Positions 7,285-13,589 of a stretch of DNA of 13,589 bases are shown here, piece after piece. Numbering within the stretch: the first letter of the stretch is position 1; each line of letters opens with the position of its first letter. The notes below the pieces were generated by a model. The model saw only the letters and a list, made by a program, of their open reading frames with translations, was not told the DNA's origin and searched no databases. Source of the stretch: CAZUDI01 sp964618975 (lineage in GTDB: Bacteria > Desulfobacterota > Desulfomonilia > UBA1062); NCBI GenBank assembly GCA_964618975.1, contig CAZUDI010000077.1, positions 1-13,589 of the forward strand, given 5' to 3'. The position numbers and the translations under genes are program-made.

Positions 7285-7304
7285 AGGTTGCGCTTATGCA
7301 ACTT
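7285..7304. promoter_or_regulatory. Palindromic upstream activator site 1 for the sigma-54 promoter (predicted)
   Basis: A dyad with core GTTGC-GCTTAT-GCAAC. The reverse complement of the dyad at 7319-7338 matches it at 14 of 20 positions. Its centre is 34 bases (about three helical turns) from that second site and roughly 130 bases upstream of the predicted start of the sigma-54 transcript, the usual place for a bacterial enhancer-binding protein. Confidence 0.6.
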
Positions 7305-7318
7305 TCCGGGGCCGCCAA

Positions 7319-7338
7319 AAGTCTCATAAATGCGACTT
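7319..7338. promoter_or_regulatory. Palindromic upstream activator site 2 for the sigma-54 promoter (predicted)
   Basis: A dyad AAGTC-x-CA-TAAA-TG-x-GACTT with 8 of 10 complementary pairs. It shares a common pattern with 7285-7304 (roughly AAGTYGC...TTATG..ACTT on one strand). It lies about 100 bases upstream of the predicted transcript start. Confidence 0.6.
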
Positions 7339-7400
7339 GGCCCTGGTGGCCTGCTGATCTAACCCTTAGATATCATGGCATGATTGATGGATGCCCCCCT

Positions 7401-7417
7401 TTGGCACCCTGTATGCA
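7401..7417 (+). promoter_or_regulatory. Sigma-54 (RpoN) -24/-12 promoter
   Basis: TTGGCACCCTGTATGCA fits the consensus TGGCACG-N4-TTGCA, with GG and GC exactly at the required spacing; the departures are C for the G after TGGCAC and A for the first T of TTGCA. The predicted transcript would start near 7428, giving a leader of about 45 bases before the first DUF5320-like gene. Two related palindromes upstream supply the activator sites such promoters need. No RpoN activator gene is in the window. Confidence 0.8.
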
Positions 7418-7472
7418 CACACAATCTCCAGACAGAACAGGCGAACGGAAAGTCAGGGAAGGAGAAGACGCT

Positions 7473-7667
7473 ATGCCAAGAGGCGATGGAACAGGACCGC
7501 GGGGCAAGGGACCCGCAACAGGCAAGGGCAGGGGGCGCTGCACCCCCGGCAGCCGCGAGTTGAATCCGACACCATCCCGTCCGGCCGGGAGGTCTGGCGG
7601 GCGCGCTGTCGCCCCCTCCGGGGCGGGACAGGGGAGAAACCCCGGCCGGGGTTCACGTCAAGACTAG
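7473..7667 (+). CDS. Small Gly/Arg-rich protein, DUF5320-like N-terminus
   Basis: A 64-residue protein starting MPRGDGTGPRGKGPATG, the same MPxGxGxGPxGxGPxTG signature as the next gene, with Cys23 at the identical position. After about residue 25 it becomes a basic Gly/Pro/Arg/Ser-rich tail with no coiled coil, so it looks like a short paralogue or truncated form. GGAG lies 9 bases before the ATG. It is the first gene after the sigma-54 promoter, 37 bases before the second. Such proteins are seen beside NifX/NifB-like and MinD-type ATPase genes in anaerobes (known of the family); none of those is here. Function unknown. Confidence 0.7.
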   Translation: MPRGDGTGPRGKGPATGKGRGRCTPGSRELNPTPSRPAGRSGGRAVAPSGAGQGRNPGRGSRQD

Positions 7668-7704
7668 GAATAAACAGCTTTTTTCAAGAAAGGAGGATCA
7701 GGAT

Positions 7705-8061
7705 ATGCCTGGAGGAAATGGAATGGGTCCGGCAGGATGGGGCCCCAGGACAGGTAGGGCCGCCGGCTTCTGCGCCGGCTACGGTGTTCCGGGTTATGCC
7801 AACCCCGCCCCGGGAAGGGGTTTCGGGGGACGCGGCGGCCGTGGCGGCCGTGGCGGTTGGGGCGGCGGTGGTTGGGGCCGGCGCGGTTTCTGGGGCGGTG
7901 CCCCTTTCTATCCCGCGCCCGGTCCCTACGCGGCACCGGGCTACGGATATCCCCCCGTCGCCCCGGGGGATGAGATCGAGGCCCTCAAGGCCCAGGCCCA
8001 GTATCTGCAGGGCGAGCTGGAGGCCATCAACAAGCGCCTGGCAGAGCTGGAGCAGGACTAA
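7705..8061 (+). CDS. DUF5320 domain-containing protein
   Basis: A 118-residue protein. Residues 1-35 carry the family signature (MPGGNGMGPAGWGPRTG, Cys23, then GYGVPGYANP). Residues 36-60 form a run of Gly-Gly-Arg repeats changing to Gly/Trp. Residues 60-85 are rich in Pro, Tyr and Ala. Residues 90-118 (EIEALKAQAQYLQGELEAIN onward) form a short coiled coil ending in Asp, typical of DUF5320 proteins. A strong AAGGAGG is 8 bases before the ATG. It is co-transcribed with the preceding gene from the sigma-54 promoter, and two hairpins follow. Soluble, no signal peptide, function unknown; the coiled coil suggests oligomerisation. Confidence 0.85.
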   Translation: MPGGNGMGPAGWGPRTGRAAGFCAGYGVPGYANPAPGRGFGGRGGRGGRGGWGGGGWGRRGFWGGAPFYPAPGPYAAPGYGYPPVAPGDEIEALKAQAQYLQGELEAINKRLAELEQD

Positions 8062-8072
8062 CCCCCTGTTTG

Positions 8073-8105
8073 CCGGTCGCATGACCCCTTAGGTCGTGCG
8101 ACCGG
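8073..8105 (+). terminator. Strong hairpin after the DUF5320 gene
   Basis: A 14-base stem, CCGGTCGCATGACC against GGTCGTGCGACCGG, with one G-T wobble and loop CCTTA, starts 11 bases after the stop. No T-tract follows, so it may act mainly to protect the 3' end, with the next hairpin doing the termination. Confidence 0.6.
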
Positions 8106-8139
8106 AGGCCTCTGGTCCGTGAGTTGGTCAAGGAGTGCA

Positions 8140-8174
8140 AAAGGCCGGCCGCCTCTCCCGATGGGTCGGCCTTT
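8140..8174 (+). terminator. Rho-independent-type terminator of the DUF5320 unit
   Basis: AAAGGCCGGCC pairs with GGTCGGCCTTT (one wobble) around a 13-base loop; the A-run before and TTTCT after are terminator-like. It separates the sigma-54 unit from the methyltransferase gene. Confidence 0.7.
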
Positions 8175-8233
8175 CTGGCTGCCTCACATAAAGGACCGCC
8201 TCCCCCTAGAAAGCGGACTGAGGAACCGCCGTC

Positions 8234-8869
8234 ATGCCCCGCATTGAACCCTTTGAAAGACATGCCCCCCAGTACGAAGACTGGTTCGAGGCCCACGCTG
8301 CCTGTTATGCGGCCGAGCTGAGGGCGGTGGGGAGTCTGCTGCCCCGGGGGCTTGCGTCCGTGGAAATCGGTGTCGGCACGGGCAGGTTCGCCTTACCCCT
8401 GGGGATCGGGCTGGGCCTGGAGCCCTCCTCCCGCATGCGGGCCGTTGCCCGTCAGCGGGGCTTGCGGGTCCTGGGAGGGGTGGCCGAGGCGCTGCCCTTC
8501 AAGGCGGCCGTCTTCGAGGTGGTCCTCATGGTGACCACGATCTGTTTTGTGGACGATGCCCGGGCGGCGCTGTGGGAGGCGCATCGCGTCCTGAGACCCG
8601 GGGGATGCCTGCTCGTCGGCCTGGTGGACCGAGAAAGTCCCCTCGGCCGGGTGTATCGCGCCCGCCGGGAGGCGAGCCTCTTCTATCGCGCGGCGACCTT
8701 CTTCTCCGCGGACGAGGTCCGGGAGATCATGGAAGAGACCGGTTTTGAGGACCTGGCGCTGAGGCAGACGCTCTTTGAGGAGGATCTCTCGCAGGTCAGC
8801 CCGGACGAGGAGGTCCTGGACGGTTACGGTCGCGGCGCCTTCATCGTGATCCGGGGAACCAGGGCCTAG
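8234..8869 (+). CDS. Class I SAM-dependent methyltransferase (Methyltransf_11 type)
   Basis: A 211-residue cytoplasmic protein with a Rossmann-fold methyltransferase core: SAM-binding motif I VEIGVGTGRFA at 43-53, acidic residue E63 (GLEPS), GGVAEALPF at 81-89, and the post-motif RVLRPGG at 118-124. The length is normal for single-domain UbiE/Methyltransf_11 relatives. The substrate cannot be read from sequence. GAGG lies about 9 bases before the start. Nine bases separate its stop from the J-domain gene, so the two are probably co-transcribed. The preceding terminator suggests its own promoter, which I could not locate. Confidence 0.88.
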   Translation: MPRIEPFERHAPQYEDWFEAHAACYAAELRAVGSLLPRGLASVEIGVGTGRFALPLGIGLGLEPSSRMRAVARQRGLRVLGGVAEALPFKAAVFEVVLMVTTICFVDDARAALWEAHRVLRPGGCLLVGLVDRESPLGRVYRARREASLFYRAATFFSADEVREIMEETGFEDLALRQTLFEEDLSQVSPDEEVLDGYGRGAFIVIRGTRA

Positions 8870-8878
8870 GGGCTGTAT

Positions 8879-9205
8879 ATGAGCGGATTCAAGGAGCTCA
8901 CGCAGGCAAGATCGGTGCTGGGCCTGCCCGAGTACGCCACCCGGGAGGAGATCAGGGAGCGCTATCGCGAGCTTCTCGGCCGCTGGCATCCGGACCGCTG
9001 CGTCGATGACCCCGGTAAGCGTGACGCATGCACGCAGATGACGCAGAAGGTTGTCGCCGCCTATGAGACCCTCATGGCCTATTGTGATAACTACAAATAT
9101 TCCTTCACCCGCGAAGACTACACCCGCCACCTCGCGGGTCAGGCCTGGTGGATGGAGCGCTTCGGCGACGATCCCCTGTGGGGCGGCGCTGGGGACGACG
9201 AATAG
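8879..9205 (+). CDS. Small J-domain (DnaJ-like) protein
   Basis: A 108-residue protein with a J-domain over about residues 8-72. Helix II is EEIRERYRELLGRW, the invariant HPD is at 37-39, and helix III follows (TQKVVAAYETLMAY). There is no Gly/Phe region, zinc finger or substrate-binding domain, so it would be a stand-alone J-protein stimulating an Hsp70 for a specific client. The tail has an aromatic/acidic stretch (FGDDPLWGG). It sits 9 bases after the methyltransferase gene. GGGG at about 6 bases upstream is a modest ribosome site. Its stop codon lies within a terminator-like dyad. Confidence 0.88.
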   Translation: MSGFKELTQARSVLGLPEYATREEIRERYRELLGRWHPDRCVDDPGKRDACTQMTQKVVAAYETLMAYCDNYKYSFTREDYTRHLAGQAWWMERFGDDPLWGGAGDDE

Positions 9206-9237
9206 ATCCATCCCCGGTCACGGACGAGGGATCTATT
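9201..9237. terminator. Dyad between convergent J-domain and MFS genes
   Basis: Perfect 9-base arms AATAGATCC and GGATCTATT flank a 19-base loop containing a small CCG/CGG stem. It overlaps the J-domain stop codon and lies in the convergent gap, so it may terminate either or both transcripts. Confidence 0.5.
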
Positions 9238-9275
9238 GGCGCACCTCAGGGGCACCGGGGGCCTGGCACCGCGTT

Positions 9276-10466
9276 TCAGGCCTGGCTTTCCGCAGACGTC
9301 CTGAACCGTGGCAGCAGCAGGATGAAGGGCAGGCCCAGGCAGGCGATGCCGGCCGCGGTCATGAAGGCCGGGCGCAGGCCATAGGTGTCGCTTATGGCCC
9401 CGATGATCAGGATTACGCTCGCGCGGATGGCGAAGCTGATGGCCATGTAGGTGCCGTTGGCCGCCGCCTTGTTGGGCCCGGCGTTTTCCAGCATGACCGC
9501 CATGAGCACCGGCCCGGTGGCCAGGGTCGAAAACCCCAGCAGCAGCAGCACAAAGAAGAGCAGCACCCCCTGGGAGAAGAGCAGGGCCACCAGCATGGCC
9601 GGGGAGACCAGCGCCGCGGCCAGCAGCACGCGCCGGCGGCCGATGCGGTCGCTGAGTGTGCCGGAGACGAAGACCCCCGCCACGCCGGCCGCCTCGTACA
9701 GCGACAGCGATATGCCAGCGAACCACAGGCTGTGCCCCTCGCCCACCAGGAGGGTGGGCAGGTAGGTGGTGATGGCCTGCGCCATGAAGGCGCGCGCCAC
9801 CAGGATGCCGAAGATCCCGGCGATGATGCGCTTCATCTGCGCCAGCATGGCCGCGAGCGAGACGCCCCGCTCCTGCTGGGGGCCTTCCCCGGCGCGCCGA
9901 AGCCGCCACCACAGCACGGCGGAGGCCGCCCAGCCGAAGAACATCAGCTGCCACAGGCCGGGGAGCCCGAGGGTGGATACGGCCCAGACGGCCACGAGCG
10001 GTCCGGCGGTGCGCGCGAGCTCGCCGCCCACCATGAAGAAGCTCATGCCCTTGCCGAGGGACTCCCCGGACAGGCGCGCCACAATCACCGGGGCCGACAC
10101 GTGCAGCGCCGCCACGCTGAGGCCCGCGGCCAGCAGGGTGGCGCACAGCAGGCCGAAGGAGGGGATCACCCCGATCAGGCACATGAAGGTGGCGCTCACC
10201 CCGGGGGAGAAGATCAGCAGGGGCCGGATCAGGCGCCGGCGCTCGGCCGCGGCCCCCAGGAAGGGGTTGAAGAGCGAGGGCAGCTGCAGGCAGACCGCCA
10301 GCGAGCCCGCCTGGGTCAGCGTCAGCCCCAGCCGCTGGATGATCAGCGGCAGCAGCGGCGAGAGGAAGCTGTTGTAGATGTCGTGGATGAAGTGCACCCC
10401 GGCAATGGCGACGATCCTGTCCGTCTGGAACCTGCCCGGGTCCTGCCTGTCTGTGTCCTGCGCCAT
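9276..10466 (-). CDS. MFS transporter, fosmidomycin-resistance (Fsr)-like
   Basis: A 396-residue inner-membrane major facilitator with about 12 hydrophobic segments. The N-terminal HFIHDIYNSFLSPLLPLII and the following QLPSLFNPFLG are typical of the Fsr-like subgroup of MFS transporters. The second half has a clear motif-A loop, GTLSDRIGRRRVL. Members export small molecules by proton antiport; the substrate here is unknown and fosmidomycin export is only the family label. AGGAGA precedes the start by 6 to 9 bases. It lies 78 bases downstream of a methyltransferase gene on the same strand, so they may share a transcript. Start chosen: MAQDTDRQ. Confidence 0.88.
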   Translation of the reverse strand: MAQDTDRQDPGRFQTDRIVAIAGVHFIHDIYNSFLSPLLPLIIQRLGLTLTQAGSLAVCLQLPSLFNPFLGAAAERRRLIRPLLIFSPGVSATFMCLIGVIPSFGLLCATLLAAGLSVAALHVSAPVIVARLSGESLGKGMSFFMVGGELARTAGPLVAVWAVSTLGLPGLWQLMFFGWAASAVLWWRLRRAGEGPQQERGVSLAAMLAQMKRIIAGIFGILVARAFMAQAITTYLPTLLVGEGHSLWFAGISLSLYEAAGVAGVFVSGTLSDRIGRRRVLLAAALVSPAMLVALLFSQGVLLFFVLLLLGFSTLATGPVLMAVMLENAGPNKAAANGTYMAISFAIRASVILIIGAISDTYGLRPAFMTAAGIACLGLPFILLLPRFRTSAESQA

Positions 10467-10544
10467 GTCTTGTCTCCTGAGGTCCTGCCGGCCGTGAAGG
10501 GGCGCCTCGCGTGGGGGCTCATACCCCGGATCAGCGGATAGCCT

Positions 10545-11387
10545 TCAGCTTTCCTTGAACCAGTATACCAGGGCGGAACGGACACCCGCGGGCCAGACGA
10601 GCTTCCCCTGCCGCCACATGAGCCTGTTCTCCAATATCCTGGTTATGTCCGCGTCATGGTGAGGGTTGTCTTTGGCCAGTCCCAGCTTGCGCTTCACCTC
10701 TACCAGGGCCTCCTCGATACTGGTGCTGGTCCAGGGCTTCCAGGGACCGGCGCTGTCCATGATAACGTTTGCATGGATGCCCATTTCAAGCAAGATGTTG
10801 TAGGCGATATAAAAATTGGGGCTGTCATGCGGCTGCCCCCAGACCTCCAGGGCGATCTCGGCCATGACGCCGTCCGGAACAGGCGCCCGCATGAGGAGCA
10901 GGCAGCACCGGCGGGTGACAGCATGTATGCGCCGGATAAAGGCGGGAAGATCTGCGTTTTCATACATGGCATGCGCGCACACGGTGTAATCATGCTCCTG
11001 CACGGCAGCTTCCGGCCATGAACCGTCGAGTATGTCCACATTGGTTAGCGCAAGCCTCCTGACGTTCTCCTCCATGGCGGCAATCATGGCAGATGAGCGT
11101 TCGAGGGCGGTGACCCGGCGCGCATACGGAGCGAGCATGCAGGCCCAGGAGCCGGTGCCCGCTCCGATGTCGAGCACGCTGGAGCCGGGATTGGCCGACA
11201 GCTGATCGAGCAGAAAGTTCCTGCTTGATTCCTCCTTTTCCCACCGCTTTTTCACGTGATCACCGAACCGGCGTGCCCTGGCGGCCCATACATGCTCAGG
11301 CCGCTGGCCTTTCTTCTCTCGCAAGCCGCTGGCCTGAGCCTCGACGAGCTGCCGCCAAAGCAAGGGCCAATCGGTTACTTGTTCCAT
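10545..11387 (-). CDS. Class I SAM-dependent methyltransferase, second type
   Basis: A 280-residue protein starting MEQVTDWPLLW. Motif I is VLDIGAGTGSW at 71-81, with acidic E96 in TALERSSAM after strand 2, and DGSWPE near 121-126. After the core it has about 110 residues with Trp/Tyr-rich stretches (FYIAYNILLEMG; WKPWTSTSIEEAL) and a basic helix. This arrangement is unlike the methyltransferase at 8234, so the two are not recent duplicates. GGGAG lies about 12 bases before this ATG; an in-frame ATG at 11417 with GGAAAGG is a possible alternative. By eye its base composition is less GC-rich than the adjoining MFS gene. Substrate unknown. Confidence 0.85.
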   Translation of the reverse strand: MEQVTDWPLLWRQLVEAQASGLREKKGQRPEHVWAARARRFGDHVKKRWEKEESSRNFLLDQLSANPGSSVLDIGAGTGSWACMLAPYARRVTALERSSAMIAAMEENVRRLALTNVDILDGSWPEAAVQEHDYTVCAHAMYENADLPAFIRRIHAVTRRCCLLLMRAPVPDGVMAEIALEVWGQPHDSPNFYIAYNILLEMGIHANVIMDSAGPWKPWTSTSIEEALVEVKRKLGLAKDNPHHDADITRILENRLMWRQGKLVWPAGVRSALVYWFKES

Positions 11388-11452
11388 AATGCATAATCTC
11401 CCTATTTCCCCCTTCATTACCTTTCCATAGAAGGAAAAGATAGAATTTTAAC

Positions 11453-11528
11453 GGCCTGATGTTTGAATTCCCTACTGCTTGCGGCGGCCGGCAGCGGCAA
11501 AGTCTTGCCCGGGGGTTCATGCCCCTGA
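11453..11528. repeat. Dispersed REP-like repeat, copy B, intergenic
   Basis: Matches 3735-3810 at 59 of 76 positions without gaps, with an exact 19-base run TTGCCCGGGGGTTCATGCC. Retained inverted arms are GGCAA-AGTC-TTGCC. It lies between the HAD gene and the second methyltransferase gene, in the same orientation relative to the window as copy A. Confidence 0.7.
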
Positions 11529-11551
11529 GGTGGTTGCCGGCGCGGAAGAGA

Positions 11552-11567
11552 CCGGCAGATCTGCCGG
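11552..11567 (-). terminator. 16-base perfect palindrome downstream of the HAD gene
   Basis: CCGGCAGATCTGCCGG is fully self-complementary and can fold as a 6-base stem with a GATC loop. On the minus strand it lies about 50 bases after the HAD stop and is followed by the pyrimidine run TCTCTTCC. It could be a terminator or, equally, a protein-binding site. Confidence 0.4.
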
Positions 11568-11615
11568 CCATGGGTTGCGATACTCGATATCATATGACAG
11601 GGTGTGCGGCCCCGC

Positions 11616-12299
11616 CTAAGCGTTATACCGTCCCTGGCGGGCCAGGAATTCCCCGGCCTCGAACAACGAGGGCAGGACGGCCTCGGCCAGGTTCCGCATC
11701 TCCTCCGTTGGCGTCACCAGGTCGGGGATCATGACCGGAACCATCCCGGCGGCATGCGCCGCCCTGATCCCGGCCTCGGAATCCTCCAGCACCACGCACC
11801 CGGAGGGCGGGACCCGCAGACGCTCAGCCGCGGCCAGGAACAGGTCCGGGGCGGGTTTGCTCCTGAGCGCATCCTCGCCCCCGATGATGACCTCGAAGCG
11901 GTGGACAACGTTGGCGCGGGAAAGCATGTCCATAACGGCTCTGCGGGCGGTCGAGCTCGCCACGGCCTTGCCCAGCTTCCAGCGCTCGAGCCTGTCCAGC
12001 AGCTCGCTAAGCCCGGCCTTGAGCGGAACCCCTTCTTCGGCGAGCAGGGTATCCATGTAGAGGTGCTTTTGCCCGATGATCGCCGCGATAGGCAGGTCAG
12101 GACCGTAGGTCTGCAGGAATATCGATCGGATATCCGTGATCGTCTTGCCCATGATCGTGAAATAGAAGCTGTCGGTAAGTTCATACCCCCACTCGGCCAT
12201 GGCCTGGCCCCAGGCCTTGCGGGCCACCCGCTCGGTGTCGAGCATGAGCCCGTCCATGTCAAAGATGACGGCCGATAGCGTGAAATCCCGGTTCAGCAT
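11616..12299 (-). CDS. HAD-family hydrolase, beta-phosphoglucomutase/CbbY-like
   Basis: A 227-residue cytoplasmic phosphotransferase. All four HAD motifs are intact: I, FDMDGLMLDTE, with nucleophile D14 and acid/base D16; II, VASSTARR, with S115/S116; III, K148 in RSKPAPD; IV, VLEDSEAG with E172 and D173. The helical cap between 20 and 100 is the C1 type of the beta-PGM/CbbY/phosphonatase group. Substrate is likely a small phosphorylated sugar or 2-phosphoglycolate-like compound; it cannot be fixed from sequence. AGGGGTG lies 6 bases before the start, and a TATATT at about 12319-12324 may be its -10 box. It diverges from katG. Confidence 0.9.
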   Translation of the reverse strand: MLNRDFTLSAVIFDMDGLMLDTERVARKAWGQAMAEWGYELTDSFYFTIMGKTITDIRSIFLQTYGPDLPIAAIIGQKHLYMDTLLAEEGVPLKAGLSELLDRLERWKLGKAVASSTARRAVMDMLSRANVVHRFEVIIGGEDALRSKPAPDLFLAAAERLRVPPSGCVVLEDSEAGIRAAHAAGMVPVMIPDLVTPTEEMRNLAEAVLPSLFEAGEFLARQGRYNA

Positions 12300-12456
12300 G
12301 TGCGCACCCCTGTGGCCGAATATAATCGATCTTCTCCGGTAATGAAATGCCTATGTGGGCCCGGCCCGGATGCCTTTCCGCGGTCCCTCGCTTGAGGGGG
12401 GGTCCGGGCCCCTCAGGCGGCGACCCGGATTGCCCAAGGGGTTCCCGGGCATTCTT

Positions 12457-12497
12457 CCACCGACGGCACCGGGCAGCCGCTCCGGTGCCGTCGGTGG
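12457..12497. other. Perfect 16-base-arm inverted repeat
   Basis: CCACCGACGGCACCGG and its exact reverse complement flank the 9-base loop GCAGCCGCT. On the plus strand a pyrimidine-rich stretch (GGTTCCTTTCGTTCCTTG) follows, though not a pure T-run. It lies between two divergent genes, so it does not terminate either of them as placed. It may end an unannotated small RNA or be a structured element. Confidence 0.65.
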
Positions 12498-12597
12498 TGA
12501 TGGTTCCTTTCGTTCCTTGATGTCTTCCCTGTCTTTTCTTTGCAGCTTGGAGGGAAGCCTGTGAATAGATGCAACTGCTTGATGGGTACCCCGGAGG

Positions 12598-12625
12598 TTG
12601 TATCCCAGGGTATGGCCGCTATTAT
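12598..12625 (+). promoter_or_regulatory. Candidate sigma-70-type promoter for katG
   Basis: TTGTAT, a 16-base spacer, then TATTAT (5 of 6 to the -10 consensus). It would give a leader of about 170 bases with two hairpins before katG. A second AT-rich candidate (AAAATATACAT near 12648-12660) is close by. I see no clear PerR, Fur or OxyR site. Confidence 0.3.
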
Positions 12626-12805
12626 GGGTAGTGTTGGCGTAGAGCCCATAAAATATACATCCATTGTGATAAAGGCGGATTCCTTCACCAGGTACATCCC
12701 ACCTGACCCGGCGGCCTTCTGCCGGCGGGGAAGCCGTCTGGTTGACGGACGGCCAACGAGGCAGCACCGCGATGCATGGCTTCAGAAAGACAAAGGAGGG
12801 AGATG

Positions 12806-13589
<784 letters not shown>

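Larger units (their letters stand above)
12300..12805. other. Divergent HAD/katG intergenic region with strong hairpins
   Basis: About 500 bases with no credible gene. It contains a nested structure GGCCCGGA (12363-12370) with TCCGGGCC (12403-12410) enclosing CCCTC-GCTT-GAGGG; a perfect 16-base-arm hairpin at 12457-12497; a pyrimidine-rich tract at about 12503-12540; an AT-richer part at 12590-12680 with candidate promoters; and two small GC hairpins in the katG leader (CCGGC/GCCGG at 12708-12725 and GCCGTC/GACGGC at 12734-12753). Confidence 0.6.

Noticed and set aside
7391..8092. 233-codon frame spanning both DUF5320-like genes
   Set aside because: It is out of frame with both family signatures and their ribosome sites; Arg/Pro-rich shadow of GC-rich DNA.
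9264..9280. Possible second sigma-54 site (TGGCACCGCG...)
   Set aside because: There is no GC at the -12 position and it lies at the 3' end of convergent genes.
9051..10541. 496-codon plus-strand frame across the J-domain and MFS genes
   Set aside because: The product is a Gly/Gln/Arg/His-rich sequence antisense to a clear 12-segment transporter; no family resemblance.
12551..12590. Resemblance to a cobalamin riboswitch core (GGGAAGCCTGTGAA...GCAACTG)
   Set aside because: Only fragments agree; the other conserved segments of that riboswitch and its B12-related target gene are absent.
12413..12697. 94-codon minus-strand frame upstream of the HAD gene
   Set aside because: No spaced ribosome site, no recognisable family, and it runs through the long hairpin; treated as chance.

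Overview
The window is GC-rich bacterial chromosome with compact genes, Shine-Dalgarno sites, a sigma-54 promoter, a chemotaxis unit, a multi-PAS/LuxR regulator and a pair of DUF5320-type small proteins. This mix suggests an anaerobic Desulfobacterota-like (deltaproteobacterial) organism. That is an inference from gene content; there is no rRNA or tRNA gene in the window to confirm it.

Layout. Positions 1-5261 (minus strand) hold a four-PAS/LuxR one-component regulator, then cheW, then a methyl-accepting chemotaxis receptor, then the first codons of an unidentified gene cut by the window edge. CheW and the receptor are 2 bases apart. A 73-base block occurs upstream of both the PAS/LuxR gene and cheW, which suggests joint control. 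Positions 5262-5905 are regulatory/intergenic. Positions 5906-7243 (plus) encode a CoA-disulfide-reductase/NADH-oxidase-type flavoprotein. Next come two tandem palindromes, a canonical -24/-12 sigma-54 promoter, two short Gly-rich genes of the DUF5320 kind (7473-8061), and two strong hairpins that close the unit. A SAM methyltransferase and a small J-domain protein (8234-9205) follow as a tight pair and converge on a minus-strand group: a HAD phosphatase/mutase-like gene, a second SAM methyltransferase, and an MFS transporter of the fosmidomycin-resistance type (12299 down to 9276). Diverging from the HAD gene, after a 500-base hairpin-rich spacer, is the 5' third of katG, which runs off the window end.

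Themes. The left side is signal sensing: a PAS regulator plus a receptor and its coupling protein. The right side includes oxidative/thiol stress functions (CoA-disulfide reductase, catalase-peroxidase) typical of an anaerobe coping with oxygen. The most unusual observations are (1) the sigma-54 promoter with two matching upstream palindromes driving the DUF5320 pair; (2) a 76-base dispersed repeat found once between genes and once in frame inside the fourth PAS domain of the regulator; (3) the duplicated 73-base block in front of the regulator and cheW; and (4) long perfect hairpins between the HAD gene and katG. No CRISPR array, insertion sequence, rRNA or tRNA was seen.
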